In this document: piece by piece, positions 1 to 10,058 of the stretch
Numbering within the stretch: position 1 is the stretch's first letter
Layout: each line of letters opens with the position of its first letter
Source: Flavobacterium zhairuonense
GTDB lineage: Bacteria > Bacteroidota > Bacteroidia > Flavobacteriales > Flavobacteriaceae
Assembly: GCF_004352915.1 (NCBI RefSeq)
Contig: NZ_SJSY01000071.1
Span: forward strand, 229,701-293,700
Length of the DNA: 64,000 nt
Direction of reading: 5' to 3'
Made by a program: the position numbers and the translations under genes
Notes under the pieces: model-generated
What the model saw: the letters and a program-made list of their open reading frames with translations, nothing else
Database searches by the model: none
What the model was told of the DNA's origin: nothing

Positions 1-117
1 TGGTTTCATTGATTCACTTATTTCATTCATGTTTATAGAAGCTAAAAGGATCTCTTTTTTTGTTGACGTAAATGTTTTTTGAATTCTTACAAATCTTTTT
101 GATTTCATAATATCCAT
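1..117 (-). CDS. Possible 5' part of an unknown gene, cut by the window edge
   Basis: Reading the minus strand from an ATG at 117 gives 39 codons open to the left edge, beginning MDIMKSKRF; a second ATG lies three codons in, at 108. The peptide is rich in Lys, Ser and Ile and matches no family I recognise. It would be transcribed away from the SusC gene at 271. The upstream bases show no clear promoter. It may be a real gene start or chance open frame in AT-rich DNA. Confidence 0.3.
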   Translation of the reverse strand, partial: MDIMKSKRFVRIQKTFTSTKKEILLASINMNEISESMKP

Positions 118-210
118 AATCACTTTTTAAAAGTTATATCCTTTAAAAATTCACCTTTTAATTATAATTGTAGTAATAGTATTATATTTATTAATGTTAA
201 TTAAAATAAA

Positions 211-251
211 ATTCTTGTTAAAATTGTTTAAATTTTATAAGTTGCATTCAA
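211..251 (+). promoter_or_regulatory. Promoter of first SusC/SusD operon
   Basis: A TTG at 215-217 (-33 type) lies about 20 bases before TAAGTTGC at 238-245, a near match to the Bacteroidota -7 element TAnnTTTG. The 41-base block matches 5272-5312 upstream of the second SusC gene at 35 of 41 positions, although the flanking DNA differs. This suggests a shared promoter or regulator site. The start codon follows about 20 bases later, at 271. Confidence 0.6.
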
Positions 252-270
252 ATTCAAATAAAATATAATA

Positions 271-3200
271 ATGGAACAAAAATTTACAAGATTGATTATT
301 CTGTTTTTTATTCTAATGATGCAATTATCATTTGCTCAAGAAAAAAAAATTACAGGAATAGTTACGGACAATGCCGGAATACCTTTACCGGGAGTAAGCA
401 TTTTAGTTAAAGGCACAAAATTAGGAGCACAAACTGATTTTGACGGAAAGTATGTAATTAAAGTCTCTCCAAGTCAAATCTTGGTATTTACTTACATCGG
501 AATGAGAACACAAGAAATTGCAGCGAGTTCTTCGGTTATTAATGTAAAATTGACTGATTCTTCTGTAGAACTTGAGGGTGTCGTAGTAACTACTGCAATG
601 GGAGTTAAAAGAGAAAAGAAATCCTTAGGTTATGCAACGCAACAAATTTCAGGGAAAGATTTGGACGGAGGTGCAGGAAATACGAATGTTTCCAATCTTT
701 TATCTGGAAAAGCAGCTGGGGTTGAAGTTTCGAGAAATACAAATTTTGGAGGATCTACAAATGTTGTGATTCGAGGAAATAAATCTCTTACAGGAAATAA
801 TCAAGCGCTTTGGGTAATTGATGGCGTACCAATAGATAACACAAATAATAATACGACTACTCAAACAAGTGGTCGTGGAGGCTATGATTATGGAAACAGT
901 GTATCTGATATAAATCAAGAAGATATTGAGAGTATTAACATTCTTAAAGGTGCCGCAGCAACAGCTCTATATGGTTCAAGAGCAGCAAATGGAGTTGTAA
1001 TGGTAACTACCAAAAAAGGGAAAAAAGAGGATAAAAAGGTTGGTTTTACTTTTTCGAGCAATTTTACAGTTGGAACGGTTGATAAATCTACATTTCCTAA
1101 ATATCAGGATAAATACGGGTCAGGTTACGGAATTGGAAGTTCGTTTTTAGACCCAGAAAGCAAAATTCCTACAGTAGATACATCTAATGATGCTTCATAC
1201 GGAGATGCTTTTACAGGACAACCAGTATATCAATGGGATGCTTTTACTCCTTATTCAAAAAATTATAACAAAGCCACACCTTGGCAAGCTGCTGAAAATG
1301 GACCTATTGCCTTTTTTAAAACAGCGCAAACAAATACCAATAGTTTGTCTCTTGAAAAAGCTACTGAAAAATCAAGTCTTTCACTGTCCTATGTAAATAC
1401 GCTTCAATCAGGTATTTTACCAAATAGTGAATTGAAAAAGAATCAATTAAGTGCTAGATTTAGCCAGAATATTACAGATAAACTAACAGCAAATGCATAC
1501 GCTGCAGTGACTTTGCAAAACACTATTGGTAGAAACTCGACAGGATACAATGATAATATTCTTGGTAATTTCAGACAATGGTGGCAAACGAATACTGATT
1601 TAAAAGAATTGCAAAATGTTTACAATGCTTCAGGAGGTAAAAACATTACTTGGAACTGGGCTGACCCTACCTCGCCTGAAGGATTAGTACCTGCTTATTG
1701 GGACAATCCGTATTTTACTCGTTATCAAAATTATTCTTCAGACAGTAGAACACGCTTGTTCAGTTATGCGTCTCTTAATTATAAAATAACAGATTGGTTA
1801 AGTGCGTTAGGTCGTGTGTCATTAGATACTTATAAAGAACTTCAAGAAGAAAGAAGAGCTGTAGGATCTATAGCGTCAGGTTTCGGATTGTCTCCAGTTG
1901 ATGAAAATTCAGGTTATCAAAGAAACGATAATAATTTTCAAGAAGTTAATTATGATTTCATGTTGAACTTTAATAAAAAATTTGGGGAAGATATTAGTTT
2001 GACGGGAATATTAGGTGCGAATGTAAGAAGAGATGATAAGGAGAGTGTTCTTTCATCAACAATTGGAGGATTAGTAACTCCGGGAATATATGCATTATCA
2101 AATTCAAGATATGCCTTGCCTTTCCCGCAAGAAGCAAAATACACCAAACAAGTAAACGGAATTTATGCTCAAGCATCTTTAGGATATAAAGATACTTACT
2201 TTTTAGACGCTTCCTTAAGACGTGATGTGTCTTCAACGCTTCCAAATGGAAATAATTCATATGTATATCCTGCTGTATCAGGATCTGTTTTGTTTTCGAA
2301 TTTAATGAAACAAGAATGGTTGAATTTGGGAAAATTTAGAATGAATTATGCAGAAGTAGGAAATGATGCAGATGCTTTGCAGCTTAGAAACACTTATGTG
2401 AGAAGCTCTAATTTTGATAATCAATCGATGTACACTTTACCAAACATAAATAAAAATCCAAATTTAAAACCAGAAAGAACTAAATCTTTTGAGGTAGGAC
2501 TTGAAACTAGTATGCTTGACAGACGCTTAGGATTTGATGTGACTTATTACAAAACAAATTCTGTGGATCAAATTGTTTCTGCTGCAGTTTCCTCTGTATC
2601 TGGTTACACAAATGCAGTAGTAAATGGTGGAAATATTGAGAATAAAGGTTTGGAAATTCAAATTACAGGGACACCTGTTAAAACAAAAGATTTTAGTTGG
2701 GATATTACAGCAAACTGGTCTAATAACAGAAGTAAAGTTATTTCATTGCCAGGAGGAATTGAAAATTTACAGTTAGCTAGTTTTCAAGGTGGGGTTACAA
2801 CCAACGCAACACTTAATGAAGCATATGGAAGTATAAAAGGAACCGATTATGTTTACACCAATGGCCAGCCAACGGTAGATCAAACAACAGGTAAGTATAT
2901 GATTACTACAACATCTGACAATACAATAGGAAATATTACTCCAGATTGGATTGGCGGATTAAGAAATCGTCTTACTTATAAAAATGTTTCGTTTAGTTTT
3001 TTAATTGATACTCAACAAGGAGGAGATATTTTTTCTTTGGATATGTATTATGGTTTAGCTACTGGATTGTATAAAGAAACTGCCGTAGGAGATATTCGCG
3101 AAAAAGGTGTCTTAAATCCGGGAGTTGCCCCAGATGGTTCGCCAAATAAAGTAATGTCACAAAATCCTGGAACCTATTCTAATAATTATGGTTATTTAGC

Positions 3201-3474
3201 TGAGCCTGCAAAAGCATTTGTGTATGATGCTTCTTATGTGAAATTAAGAGAGGTTTCAATTTCGTATAATTTTCCTAAAAGCATGTTTGAAGGGACATTT
3301 GTTAATTCGGCAACCTTTAGTTTATTAGGGTCTAATTTGTGGATCATTAGCAAACATTTGCCTTATGCTGATCCTGAAAGCGGATTGTCTTCTGGAAATA
3401 ATTCTAGAGGATATTCTGTTGGTTCATTGCCAACAACAAGGGATATAGGATTCAATTTAACATTTAAATTTTAA
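271..3474 (+). CDS. SusC/RagA-family TonB-linked outer membrane protein
   Basis: This is a 1067-residue TonB-dependent transporter that would carry a glycan, peptide or other oligomer through the outer membrane with its SusD partner. A signal peptide (about residues 1-22, ending FAQ) is followed by a carboxypeptidase-regulatory-like beta domain (GIVTDNAG...DFDGKYVIKV, about 27-100). Next come the plug with the typical GAAATALYGSRAANGVV block (about residues 227-245) and a long beta barrel ending in aromatic GFNLTFKF. It is followed after 9 bases by its SusD partner. It is a paralogue of the SusC at 5334, with similar signal peptide and promoter. No adjacent regulator or glycoside hydrolase identifies the substrate. 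Confidence 0.95.
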   Translation: MEQKFTRLIILFFILMMQLSFAQEKKITGIVTDNAGIPLPGVSILVKGTKLGAQTDFDGKYVIKVSPSQILVFTYIGMRTQEIAASSSVINVKLTDSSVELEGVVVTTAMGVKREKKSLGYATQQISGKDLDGGAGNTNVSNLLSGKAAGVEVSRNTNFGGSTNVVIRGNKSLTGNNQALWVIDGVPIDNTNNNTTTQTSGRGGYDYGNSVSDINQEDIESINILKGAAATALYGSRAANGVVMVTTKKGKKEDKKVGFTFSSNFTVGTVDKSTFPKYQDKYGSGYGIGSSFLDPESKIPTVDTSNDASYGDAFTGQPVYQWDAFTPYSKNYNKATPWQAAENGPIAFFKTAQTNTNSLSLEKATEKSSLSLSYVNTLQSGILPNSELKKNQLSARFSQNITDKLTANAYAAVTLQNTIGRNSTGYNDNILGNFRQWWQTNTDLKELQNVYNASGGKNITWNWADPTSPEGLVPAYWDNPYFTRYQNYSSDSRTRLFSYASLNYKITDWLSALGRVSLDTYKELQEERRAVGSIASGFGLSPVDENSGYQRNDNNFQEVNYDFMLNFNKKFGEDISLTGILGANVRRDDKESVLSSTIGGLVTPGIYALSNSRYALPFPQEAKYTKQVNGIYAQASLGYKDTYFLDASLRRDVSSTLPNGNNSYVYPAVSGSVLFSNLMKQEWLNLGKFRMNYAEVGNDADALQLRNTYVRSSNFDNQSMYTLPNINKNPNLKPERTKSFEVGLETSMLDRRLGFDVTYYKTNSVDQIVSAAVSSVSGYTNAVVNGGNIENKGLEIQITGTPVKTKDFSWDITANWSNNRSKVISLPGGIENLQLASFQGGVTTNATLNEAYGSIKGTDYVYTNGQPTVDQTTGKYMITTTSDNTIGNITPDWIGGLRNRLTYKNVSFSFLIDTQQGGDIFSLDMYYGLATGLYKETAVGDIREKGVLNPGVAPDGSPNKVMSQNPGTYSNNYGYLAEPAKAFVYDASYVKLREVSISYNFPKSMFEGTFVNSATFSLLGSNLWIISKHLPYADPESGLSSGNNSRGYSVGSLPTTRDIGFNLTFKF

Positions 3475-3483
3475 AACAACATC

Positions 3484-4986
3484 ATGAGAAAAATAGTTTA
3501 TTTTTTAAGTGTTTTAGCACTTACAAGTTCGTGTAGTGACTTGACCGACTTAAATGTGGATGAAAAAAATCCTTCAGAAGTTCCGGCTTCTTCCCTTTTT
3601 ACTAGTGCAGAAAAAGGTATTGCTGAACAAGTTGTAAATACTAGCGTTAACAAAAATATATTTAGACTTGTAAATCAGCAATGGACAGAAACCACTTATA
3701 TTGATGAATCAGTTTATCAATGGACAACAAGGAATATTTCAGGGAATCACTGGAATGCTTATTTTGCAGGTACGACAAATAATGATGGGTCTTTGTATGA
3801 CTTAGTAATGGCGAAATCATTTATAGAAAAAGAAGTGATTTTAGATTCTGATCCTGAGTTTGAAGCGAAGACTGCTACTAAAAAAAATCAGCTTGCTTTA
3901 ATCGATATTTTAACGGTTTACTCGTATCAAATTTTGGTTGATACTTTTGGCGATATTCCTTATTCAGAAGCTTTTAAAGGTTCTGGGAATTATCTTCCAA
4001 AATATGATAAAGCAGTAGATATTTACAAAGATTTGATTGTTCGATTAGATGAAAACATTAAAAACATTCAAATTGGATATCCTGCCTTTGGTAATGCCGA
4101 TGTTATTTACAGGGACAATATGGCTTCTTGGATCAAATTTGCAAATAGTGTTAAATTGAAACTAGGAATAAATCTCAAAGCTTCTGGTTTGGAAAGTTCG
4201 ATTGCTGATGTTGCGATTCTTTCTGCTTCAAAAAACGTATTTTCATCAAATGCTGATAATGCAAAAATATCGTATGAAACGAATGTGCCTAATACTAATC
4301 CGCTTTATGTTGACTTAGTTTTTGGAGGAAGACATGATTTCGTGCCTGCTAAACCATTTGTGGATGCATTGGTGGCTAAAAATGACCCTAGAACAAAGGT
4401 ATACTTTGCACAAAATTTACAGGATGAAAACGGAAATCCTTTACCATATAAAGGAGGTGTAATTGGAGTTAAAAATAGTTTTGGAAAATTTACTCATATA
4501 AGTGATAAGATTCAAGCACCAGATTTTAAAGGAACTTATTTGGATTATGCTGAAGTTGAGTTTTTATTAGCGGAAGCTGTTGAGAGGGGAATTGCTATTG
4601 ATGGAAGCGCAGAATCACATTATAATAATGCAATTAAAGCTTCTATGGAAGATTGGGGAGTATCCTCGACAGAAGCTAATGCCTATTTATCACAACCATT
4701 AGTTGCTTATGCAACAGCGATCGGAACTTGGCAACAGAAAATTGGCGAGCAGGCATGGTATGCAATGTTTAATAGAGGATTTGAAGGTTGGACTTTTACA
4801 GGACGACTAAATTTCCCTGCACTAGTGCCTCCATCAAATGCTGATGCAGCTGCAAATGGAAAAATTCCATCCCGAATGGCTTATCCAATAAGAGAGCAGA
4901 CTTTAAATGCTACAAATTATAACGCCGCAGCAAATGCTATTGGCGGTGATAAATTAGACACAAAATTATTTTGGGATAAAGATTGA
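3484..4986 (+). CDS. SusD/RagB-like surface lipoprotein (SusD-like_2 type)
   Basis: This 500-residue lipoprotein should be the substrate-binding lid of the SusC transporter encoded immediately upstream. The N-terminus has a short hydrophobic segment and lipobox LTSSC. The mature protein begins CSDLTDLNVDEKNP, acidic after the cysteine as in flavobacterial surface-exported lipoproteins. The sequence looks like the SusD-like_2 branch rather than classic RagB/SusD, with TPR-like helices (LALIDILTVYSYQILVDTFGDIPYSEAF) and a C-terminal AWYAMFNRGFEGW block. It is translated from an operon with the SusC at 271 and followed by a terminator. The ligand is unknown. Confidence 0.9.
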   Translation: MRKIVYFLSVLALTSSCSDLTDLNVDEKNPSEVPASSLFTSAEKGIAEQVVNTSVNKNIFRLVNQQWTETTYIDESVYQWTTRNISGNHWNAYFAGTTNNDGSLYDLVMAKSFIEKEVILDSDPEFEAKTATKKNQLALIDILTVYSYQILVDTFGDIPYSEAFKGSGNYLPKYDKAVDIYKDLIVRLDENIKNIQIGYPAFGNADVIYRDNMASWIKFANSVKLKLGINLKASGLESSIADVAILSASKNVFSSNADNAKISYETNVPNTNPLYVDLVFGGRHDFVPAKPFVDALVAKNDPRTKVYFAQNLQDENGNPLPYKGGVIGVKNSFGKFTHISDKIQAPDFKGTYLDYAEVEFLLAEAVERGIAIDGSAESHYNNAIKASMEDWGVSSTEANAYLSQPLVAYATAIGTWQQKIGEQAWYAMFNRGFEGWTFTGRLNFPALVPPSNADAAANGKIPSRMAYPIREQTLNATNYNAAANAIGGDKLDTKLFWDKD

Positions 4987-5037
4987 TTTAAAAAATATTT
5001 TTAATTGTTTTTTGAAAATCTCTAGTAGAGATCTAAG

Positions 5038-5068
5038 ACCGCCTGAATCAATTTTTCAGGCGGTTTTT
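5038..5068 (+). terminator. Rho-independent terminator after first SusCD operon
   Basis: Perfect 10-base arms ACCGCCTGAA (5038-5047) and TTCAGGCGGT (5055-5064) enclose a 7-base loop and are followed by a T run. Confidence 0.9.
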
Positions 5069-5271
5069 GTTTTAATAACTGTCATTTCTGATTGCATAAA
5101 CTTCTTCTTACATTTTTCATGAAAATTCATGTATTTATGTAAATTCTTGTTTATTAAGCTTGGCCTTTTTTAAATACAGAATAAAATTCTTACTAATTAG
5201 CATAAAAAAATTAATTTTGCATTTCTAAATTGTAGTTAAAAGATTACTTTTTTATGTTAAAAAAACCGTTA

Positions 5272-5312
5272 ATTCTTGTTAAAATTATTTTAAATTTTTA
5301 AGTTGCACCCAA
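5272..5312 (+). promoter_or_regulatory. Promoter of second SusC/SusD operon
   Basis: This has the same architecture as 211-251: TTG at 5276-5278, then TAAGTTGC at 5299-5306. It is identical at 35 of 41 positions. The ATG of the downstream SusC gene is at 5334. Confidence 0.6.
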
Positions 5313-5333
5313 TAACTCAAAAAAAATAAAATA

Positions 5334-8300
5334 ATGAAACAAAAAATTACAAGAATTGTATTGTTGTTTTTTATAGCAGGAGTGCAATTAATTTTTGCAC
5401 AACAAAAAACTGTTTCCGGAATAATATCTGACAGTTCAGGTCCAATTCCAGGTGCAAATGTTATGGTGCAAGGGACAAACATTGGCGTTCAGTCTGATTT
5501 TGATGGTAAATATTCTATCAAAGCTAAAACTGGTGATATTTTGGTTTTTTCGTACATGGGTATGAAAAATAATATTGTAACAATAGGTTCAGGATCTGTA
5601 ATTAATGTGAAAATGCAAGCAGATGGAAAGGAACTTGAAGAAGTTGTTGTAGTAGCGTATGGTACTGCTAAAAAGACTTCTTATGTTGGGTCCGCTACTC
5701 AAATAAAGTCAGACCAACTTGAAAATAGACCTTTGACAAATGCACTTTCCGTTTTAGAAGGTTCAACATCAGGAGTTCAAATTCAGAGTTCAGCTGGTCA
5801 GCCAGGTGCAGCGCCAGAAGTTAGGATTCGCGGTTTTAGTTCGATTAATGGATCAAATACACCTTTATATATTGTCGATGGAGTTCCATATGCGGGAGAT
5901 ATTAGTAATTTGAATTCTAGTGATATTGAAAGTTTAAGCGTTTTAAAAGATGCTTCTTCTACATCACTTTATGGTTCAAAAGCGGCAAATGGTGTAATTA
6001 TTATTACAACAAAATCTGGAAAATCACAAAAAGATAAGTTTTCATTAAACTTAAGTACTGGGATGACTTCACGTTCCATTAAAGATTATTCGAGAGTAAA
6101 TGCACTTGATTATTATCCTTTAGAATGGGAAGCGATTCGTAATAGTCGCCCAATGGGTAATCAAGCACAAATTGACGCAGCAAATGCTTATGCATCTGCA
6201 AGAGTTCCTGTTGTATTGGTAACTAATCCTTTTAACGTTCCTAACGGAAGTATTGTTGGCACTGATGGAAAATTAAATCCTGATGCTAAATTGTTATATC
6301 CGCAAGACCTTGATTGGGCTAAACAATTAGAAAGAGCAGGAGTTCGAAAAAATGTAGATTTTTCTTATCAGGGGAAATCAGAAAAATCAAATTATTTTGC
6401 TTCTTTAGGATATTTAGATGAAGAGGGATATATTCAAAAATCTGGTTTCGAAAGAACAACAGGAAGATTGAATTTAAATACAAGTTTAAAAGAGTGGTTT
6501 AAAACAGGTGTAAATATTTCAGGAACTTTAACCAATTCGAAATTAGGAACAGATGGAGTGGAAAATACTAGTTCATTCAAAAATCCATTTAGAACAATAA
6601 GAACAATGGGGCCAATTTACCCAGTTTTTGATCATACAGCAAATGGCGATTATGTACTTGATGAAAATGGTGACCGCGTTTATTCAACAGTTAGAGGATC
6701 AGGGGCTTCTAATGGACGAAACGTTGTTTATGAAACTTTAAATGATACTGATGTGGTAAAAGGATTGGCACTTTCAGCTAGAACTTTCTTTGAAATTTCA
6801 TTTACTAAAGATTTAAAATTCACGACAAATGCTTCTATTGATAAAACATATAGAAATAGAACTTATTCCTATAATACTGAAATTGGAGATGGAGCGCCAA
6901 CTGGCTTGATGGCGAAAGAAGATAAAATTCTAACAGGAATTACATACAATCAGTTATTGAATTATTCGAAGAAAATCGGAGAGCATTCATTCAATGTATT
7001 GTTAGGACATGAAAGTTTCGATTACGAAACAAACTGGACAAGTAGCAGTAAAACAGGTCAAGTAGCCCCAGATATCATTGAATTTGTTAATTATGCAACA
7101 ACCACCGGCTTGACTTCTTATACAAGAAATTATGCAACAGAGTCATACTTTTCGAGAGCTGGCTATGATTATATGAGCAAGTATATTTTTTCAGCATCAT
7201 TAAGAAGAGATGGATCATCAAAATTTGCTGAAAATAATCGTTGGGGTAATTTCTGGTCTTTAGGTGGTGCGTGGGTACTTTCTAAAGAAAATTTTCTTAA
7301 GGAAAATTCTTGGATCAATGATTTGAAATTAAGAGGTTCAATAGGACAAGTTGGTAATGATTCTCATACAATTGGAGACAGAAATGATGCAGGTACAAAA
7401 ATTAATGGTTTAAATTATTATGTGAGCCAGCCTACTTATAGTTTAGGTTATGATAATGGAAGCGAGGGAGGTATTGTAACTTATGCCGCGGCAGCGCCAG
7501 ATTTAAAATGGGAGGTAAATACTCAAAAAGATCTTGCTTTAGAATTTGGTTTGTTTAAAAACAGATTAAAAGGAAGTATAGAGTATTATAATAGAAACAC
7601 TGATGGATTAATTTTTTCTGTACCAAACCCATTGTCTTCTGGTTTGGACAACAGAGTAGAAAATATTGGTTCTATGGTTAACAAAGGATTTGAATTGGCT
7701 TTGGATGGTGTTATTGTTAAAACTAATGATTTTTCTTGGAATTTAAATATTAATGCCTCAACGATTAATAATAAAATTACAAAACTTCCTCAAGGAGAAA
7801 TTATTGATGGAACTAAAAAACTTTCAGTTGGTCATTCAATTTATGATTATTGGTTGAGAGATTGGTACGGTGTAGATCCTTCAGATGGTTACGCATTATT
7901 TGTAGCAGATCCAAAATTTGTTGGTTCGGGAGATGCTTCACTCCGAGTTGTAAACGGAGTAAATGTAACAACTGACCAAAATAAAGCGCTTTATCATTAT
8001 GCTGGCTCGGCTATTCCAGATTTGTTTGGAAGCTTTGGAAATACATTTAAGTATAAAGGATTTCAATTAGATGTAATATGCACATATCAGATAGGTGGGC
8101 AAATGTATGATACAAATTATGCTGTTTTAATGCATACCGGTAATAATTATGGATCAGCTTTAAGCACAGACACTTTTAGAAGATGGCAGAAACCTGGAGA
8201 TATAACTGATGTGCCTCGATTGGATGTTAACAGAAATACTCCAGCAAGTGCAGCTTCTGATAGATGGTTAATAGGTTCTGATTATTTGTCATTGAGACAA

Positions 8301-8501
8301 GTCAATTTATCATATAAAGTACCTTCAGAATTTATATCAAAATTCGAAATTGATAATGCTTCAGTATATATTAACGGAGAAAATTTAATGCTGTTTACAA
8401 AGCGCCAAGGAATGGATCCAACTCAAACTTTTAATGGAACAACTCAAAATAGATATATACCATCAAGAGTAATATCATTAGGATTGAATTTAAATTTTTA
8501 A
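5334..8501 (+). CDS. SusC/RagA-family TonB-linked outer membrane protein (second copy)
   Basis: A 1055-residue outer membrane transporter. The signal peptide ends FAQ at about residue 23. It is followed by a carboxypeptidase-regulatory-like domain (GIISDSSG...DFDGKYSIKAKTGD), a SusC-type linker LEEVVVVAYGTAKK and the plug block KDASSTSLYGSKAANGVIIITT. The barrel ends LGLNLNF. The first 25 residues closely resemble those of the SusC at 271, pointing to an old duplication, but the two plugs and barrels differ clearly and probably bind different ligands. It is followed after 4 bases by a SusD gene. Confidence 0.95.
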   Translation: MKQKITRIVLLFFIAGVQLIFAQQKTVSGIISDSSGPIPGANVMVQGTNIGVQSDFDGKYSIKAKTGDILVFSYMGMKNNIVTIGSGSVINVKMQADGKELEEVVVVAYGTAKKTSYVGSATQIKSDQLENRPLTNALSVLEGSTSGVQIQSSAGQPGAAPEVRIRGFSSINGSNTPLYIVDGVPYAGDISNLNSSDIESLSVLKDASSTSLYGSKAANGVIIITTKSGKSQKDKFSLNLSTGMTSRSIKDYSRVNALDYYPLEWEAIRNSRPMGNQAQIDAANAYASARVPVVLVTNPFNVPNGSIVGTDGKLNPDAKLLYPQDLDWAKQLERAGVRKNVDFSYQGKSEKSNYFASLGYLDEEGYIQKSGFERTTGRLNLNTSLKEWFKTGVNISGTLTNSKLGTDGVENTSSFKNPFRTIRTMGPIYPVFDHTANGDYVLDENGDRVYSTVRGSGASNGRNVVYETLNDTDVVKGLALSARTFFEISFTKDLKFTTNASIDKTYRNRTYSYNTEIGDGAPTGLMAKEDKILTGITYNQLLNYSKKIGEHSFNVLLGHESFDYETNWTSSSKTGQVAPDIIEFVNYATTTGLTSYTRNYATESYFSRAGYDYMSKYIFSASLRRDGSSKFAENNRWGNFWSLGGAWVLSKENFLKENSWINDLKLRGSIGQVGNDSHTIGDRNDAGTKINGLNYYVSQPTYSLGYDNGSEGGIVTYAAAAPDLKWEVNTQKDLALEFGLFKNRLKGSIEYYNRNTDGLIFSVPNPLSSGLDNRVENIGSMVNKGFELALDGVIVKTNDFSWNLNINASTINNKITKLPQGEIIDGTKKLSVGHSIYDYWLRDWYGVDPSDGYALFVADPKFVGSGDASLRVVNGVNVTTDQNKALYHYAGSAIPDLFGSFGNTFKYKGFQLDVICTYQIGGQMYDTNYAVLMHTGNNYGSALSTDTFRRWQKPGDITDVPRLDVNRNTPASAASDRWLIGSDYLSLRQVNLSYKVPSEFISKFEIDNASVYINGENLMLFTKRQGMDPTQTFNGTTQNRYIPSRVISLGLNLNF

Positions 8502-8505
8502 CATT

Positions 8506-9978
8506 ATGAAATCAAAATATATAAAAATAGTACTCGCATTTATAGCATTAACCTTTTTAGGGGCATGTTCTGACGATTTTTTGGATAAAAAACCAACTGA
8601 ATTTGTTGATTACGAAGGAGCAACAAAAACAACTGAGAATTTAATGACGCTTTTGAATGGCATTCATAGATCTTTATACATAAGTTATGAGGATCAGAGT
8701 CAAGGTGGTTTAGGTGGTTTGATGGAACAAATTGATATTGCCGGTGATGATGTGGTTTTTCCAATTACAAATGGCTGGTTCTTGACAATTTATAATTGGA
8801 GTGCAATGAATAATGAAAACTCTTCAGAACTTCGTTTTGCTTATAGAACGTATTATAGAATTATTCGAAATGCAAATACAATAATAAATGCAACAGATGC
8901 TGCAATCGGCTCTGATGCTGATAAGAAAATTGTAAAAGGACAAGCTTTGCTTTACAGGGCATTTTGTCACTATCAATTGGTACAGTTATTTGCCAAAAGA
9001 TATGTGAATGGTGAAATAAATTCTCAACTTGGTATCCCGCTTATCCTGACTGTAGGAAACGATAAATTCCCTCGTTCAACGGTGGAAGAAGTTTATGCTC
9101 AAATAAACAAAGACTTAGATGATGCGAATGTTTTATTAATTGGTTACGCAAAACCAAATAATTCACATTTAGATTTGAAGGTTGCTCAAGGTTTGAAAGC
9201 TAGAGTAGCTTTGACTCAAGGAAATTGGTCAATTGCAGCAGATTATGCTAATAAAGCCAGAGCAGGAATGATTTTAATGCAAATGACAGAATATGCTTTA
9301 GGTTTTAACGATTACAATAATAGAGAATGGATGTGGGGAAGCCATATTAATGAAGTGCAAACGGCATATTTTGCAAATTTCGGAGCTTATATGTCTAGAA
9401 ATTTTAGTTCAACGGTAATCCGTTCTTGTCCAAAAGCAATCAACAGCAAGCTTTATAGCATGATTCCAACAACTGATGTTCGTTCTACAATATTTGATAA
9501 AACAGGAAATCATACCGCTTTGGGACTTCCTTCAAATTTTGCTAAATTTCCGTATACTAGCCAGAAATTTTTAGCCATAAGTACAGGAGATAGTAGATGT
9601 GATGTTCCATATATGCGTGTTGCTGAAATGTATTTAATAGAAGCGGAAGCAAAAGCAAGACTTGGAAACGGAGATGCTGCAGCAGTACTTTTCGAATTTG
9701 AAAAAACAAGAAATCCTTCATATACATTATCAACAAATTCAGGACAAGCATTAGTTGATGAAATTTTACTTCAGAGAAGAATTGAATTATGGGGAGAAGG
9801 ATTTAGATTCTATGATTTAAAACGTACTAATTCTTCTCTTGATAGAACTGGTGCAAATCATGATGTAGGCATTACAAATGGAGTTTTAATTGTCGCTCCT
9901 TCAGATAAAAGATGGCAATGGTTGATTCCAAAAGTTGAAATCGATGCAAATCCTTTAGTTAAACAAAATGAATTGTAA
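8506..9978 (+). CDS. RagB/SusD-family surface lipoprotein
   Basis: This 490-residue lipoprotein partners the SusC at 5334. The lipobox is TFLGAC, and the mature protein starts CSDDFLDKKPTEF, a typical SusD start with acidic residues after the cysteine. TPR-like helices (KGQALLYRAFCHYQLVQLFAKRY, about 145-170) are followed by the conserved C-terminal block RVAEMYLIEAEAKARLGN and LLQRRIELWGEGFRFYDLKR. This is the classic RagB/SusD type, unlike the SusD-like_2 protein at 3484. It ends at a strong terminator. Confidence 0.93.
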   Translation: MKSKYIKIVLAFIALTFLGACSDDFLDKKPTEFVDYEGATKTTENLMTLLNGIHRSLYISYEDQSQGGLGGLMEQIDIAGDDVVFPITNGWFLTIYNWSAMNNENSSELRFAYRTYYRIIRNANTIINATDAAIGSDADKKIVKGQALLYRAFCHYQLVQLFAKRYVNGEINSQLGIPLILTVGNDKFPRSTVEEVYAQINKDLDDANVLLIGYAKPNNSHLDLKVAQGLKARVALTQGNWSIAADYANKARAGMILMQMTEYALGFNDYNNREWMWGSHINEVQTAYFANFGAYMSRNFSSTVIRSCPKAINSKLYSMIPTTDVRSTIFDKTGNHTALGLPSNFAKFPYTSQKFLAISTGDSRCDVPYMRVAEMYLIEAEAKARLGNGDAAAVLFEFEKTRNPSYTLSTNSGQALVDEILLQRRIELWGEGFRFYDLKRTNSSLDRTGANHDVGITNGVLIVAPSDKRWQWLIPKVEIDANPLVKQNEL

Positions 9979-10004
9979 TTGTTTGCATAAAAAATAGTTT
10001 TAAA

Positions 10005-10039
10005 AAAAAGCCGGAAGTTTCAATACTTCCGGCTTTTTC
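10005..10039. terminator. Bidirectional terminator between SusD and the DUF6607-like gene
   Basis: Perfect 14-base arms (10005-10018 and 10025-10038; core GCCGGAAGT / ACTTCCGGC) have an A run on the left and a T run on the right. It can therefore end transcripts from both convergent genes. Confidence 0.92.
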
Positions 10040-10058
10040 ACTACTAAAATAAACAGTT

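Larger units (their letters stand above)
4987..5333. other. 347-base spacer between the two SusCD operons
   Basis: No credible gene is present. The left part holds a small hairpin (arms ATCTCT and AGAGAT, 5018-5032) and the terminator at 5038-5068. The middle (5070-5270) is AT-rich with no recognised motif. The right part holds the promoter block at 5272-5312. Confidence 0.7.

Noticed and set aside
1187..2260. Small frames inside the first SusC gene
   Set aside because: They lie inside a convincing long gene in other frames and have no family features; they are shadows.
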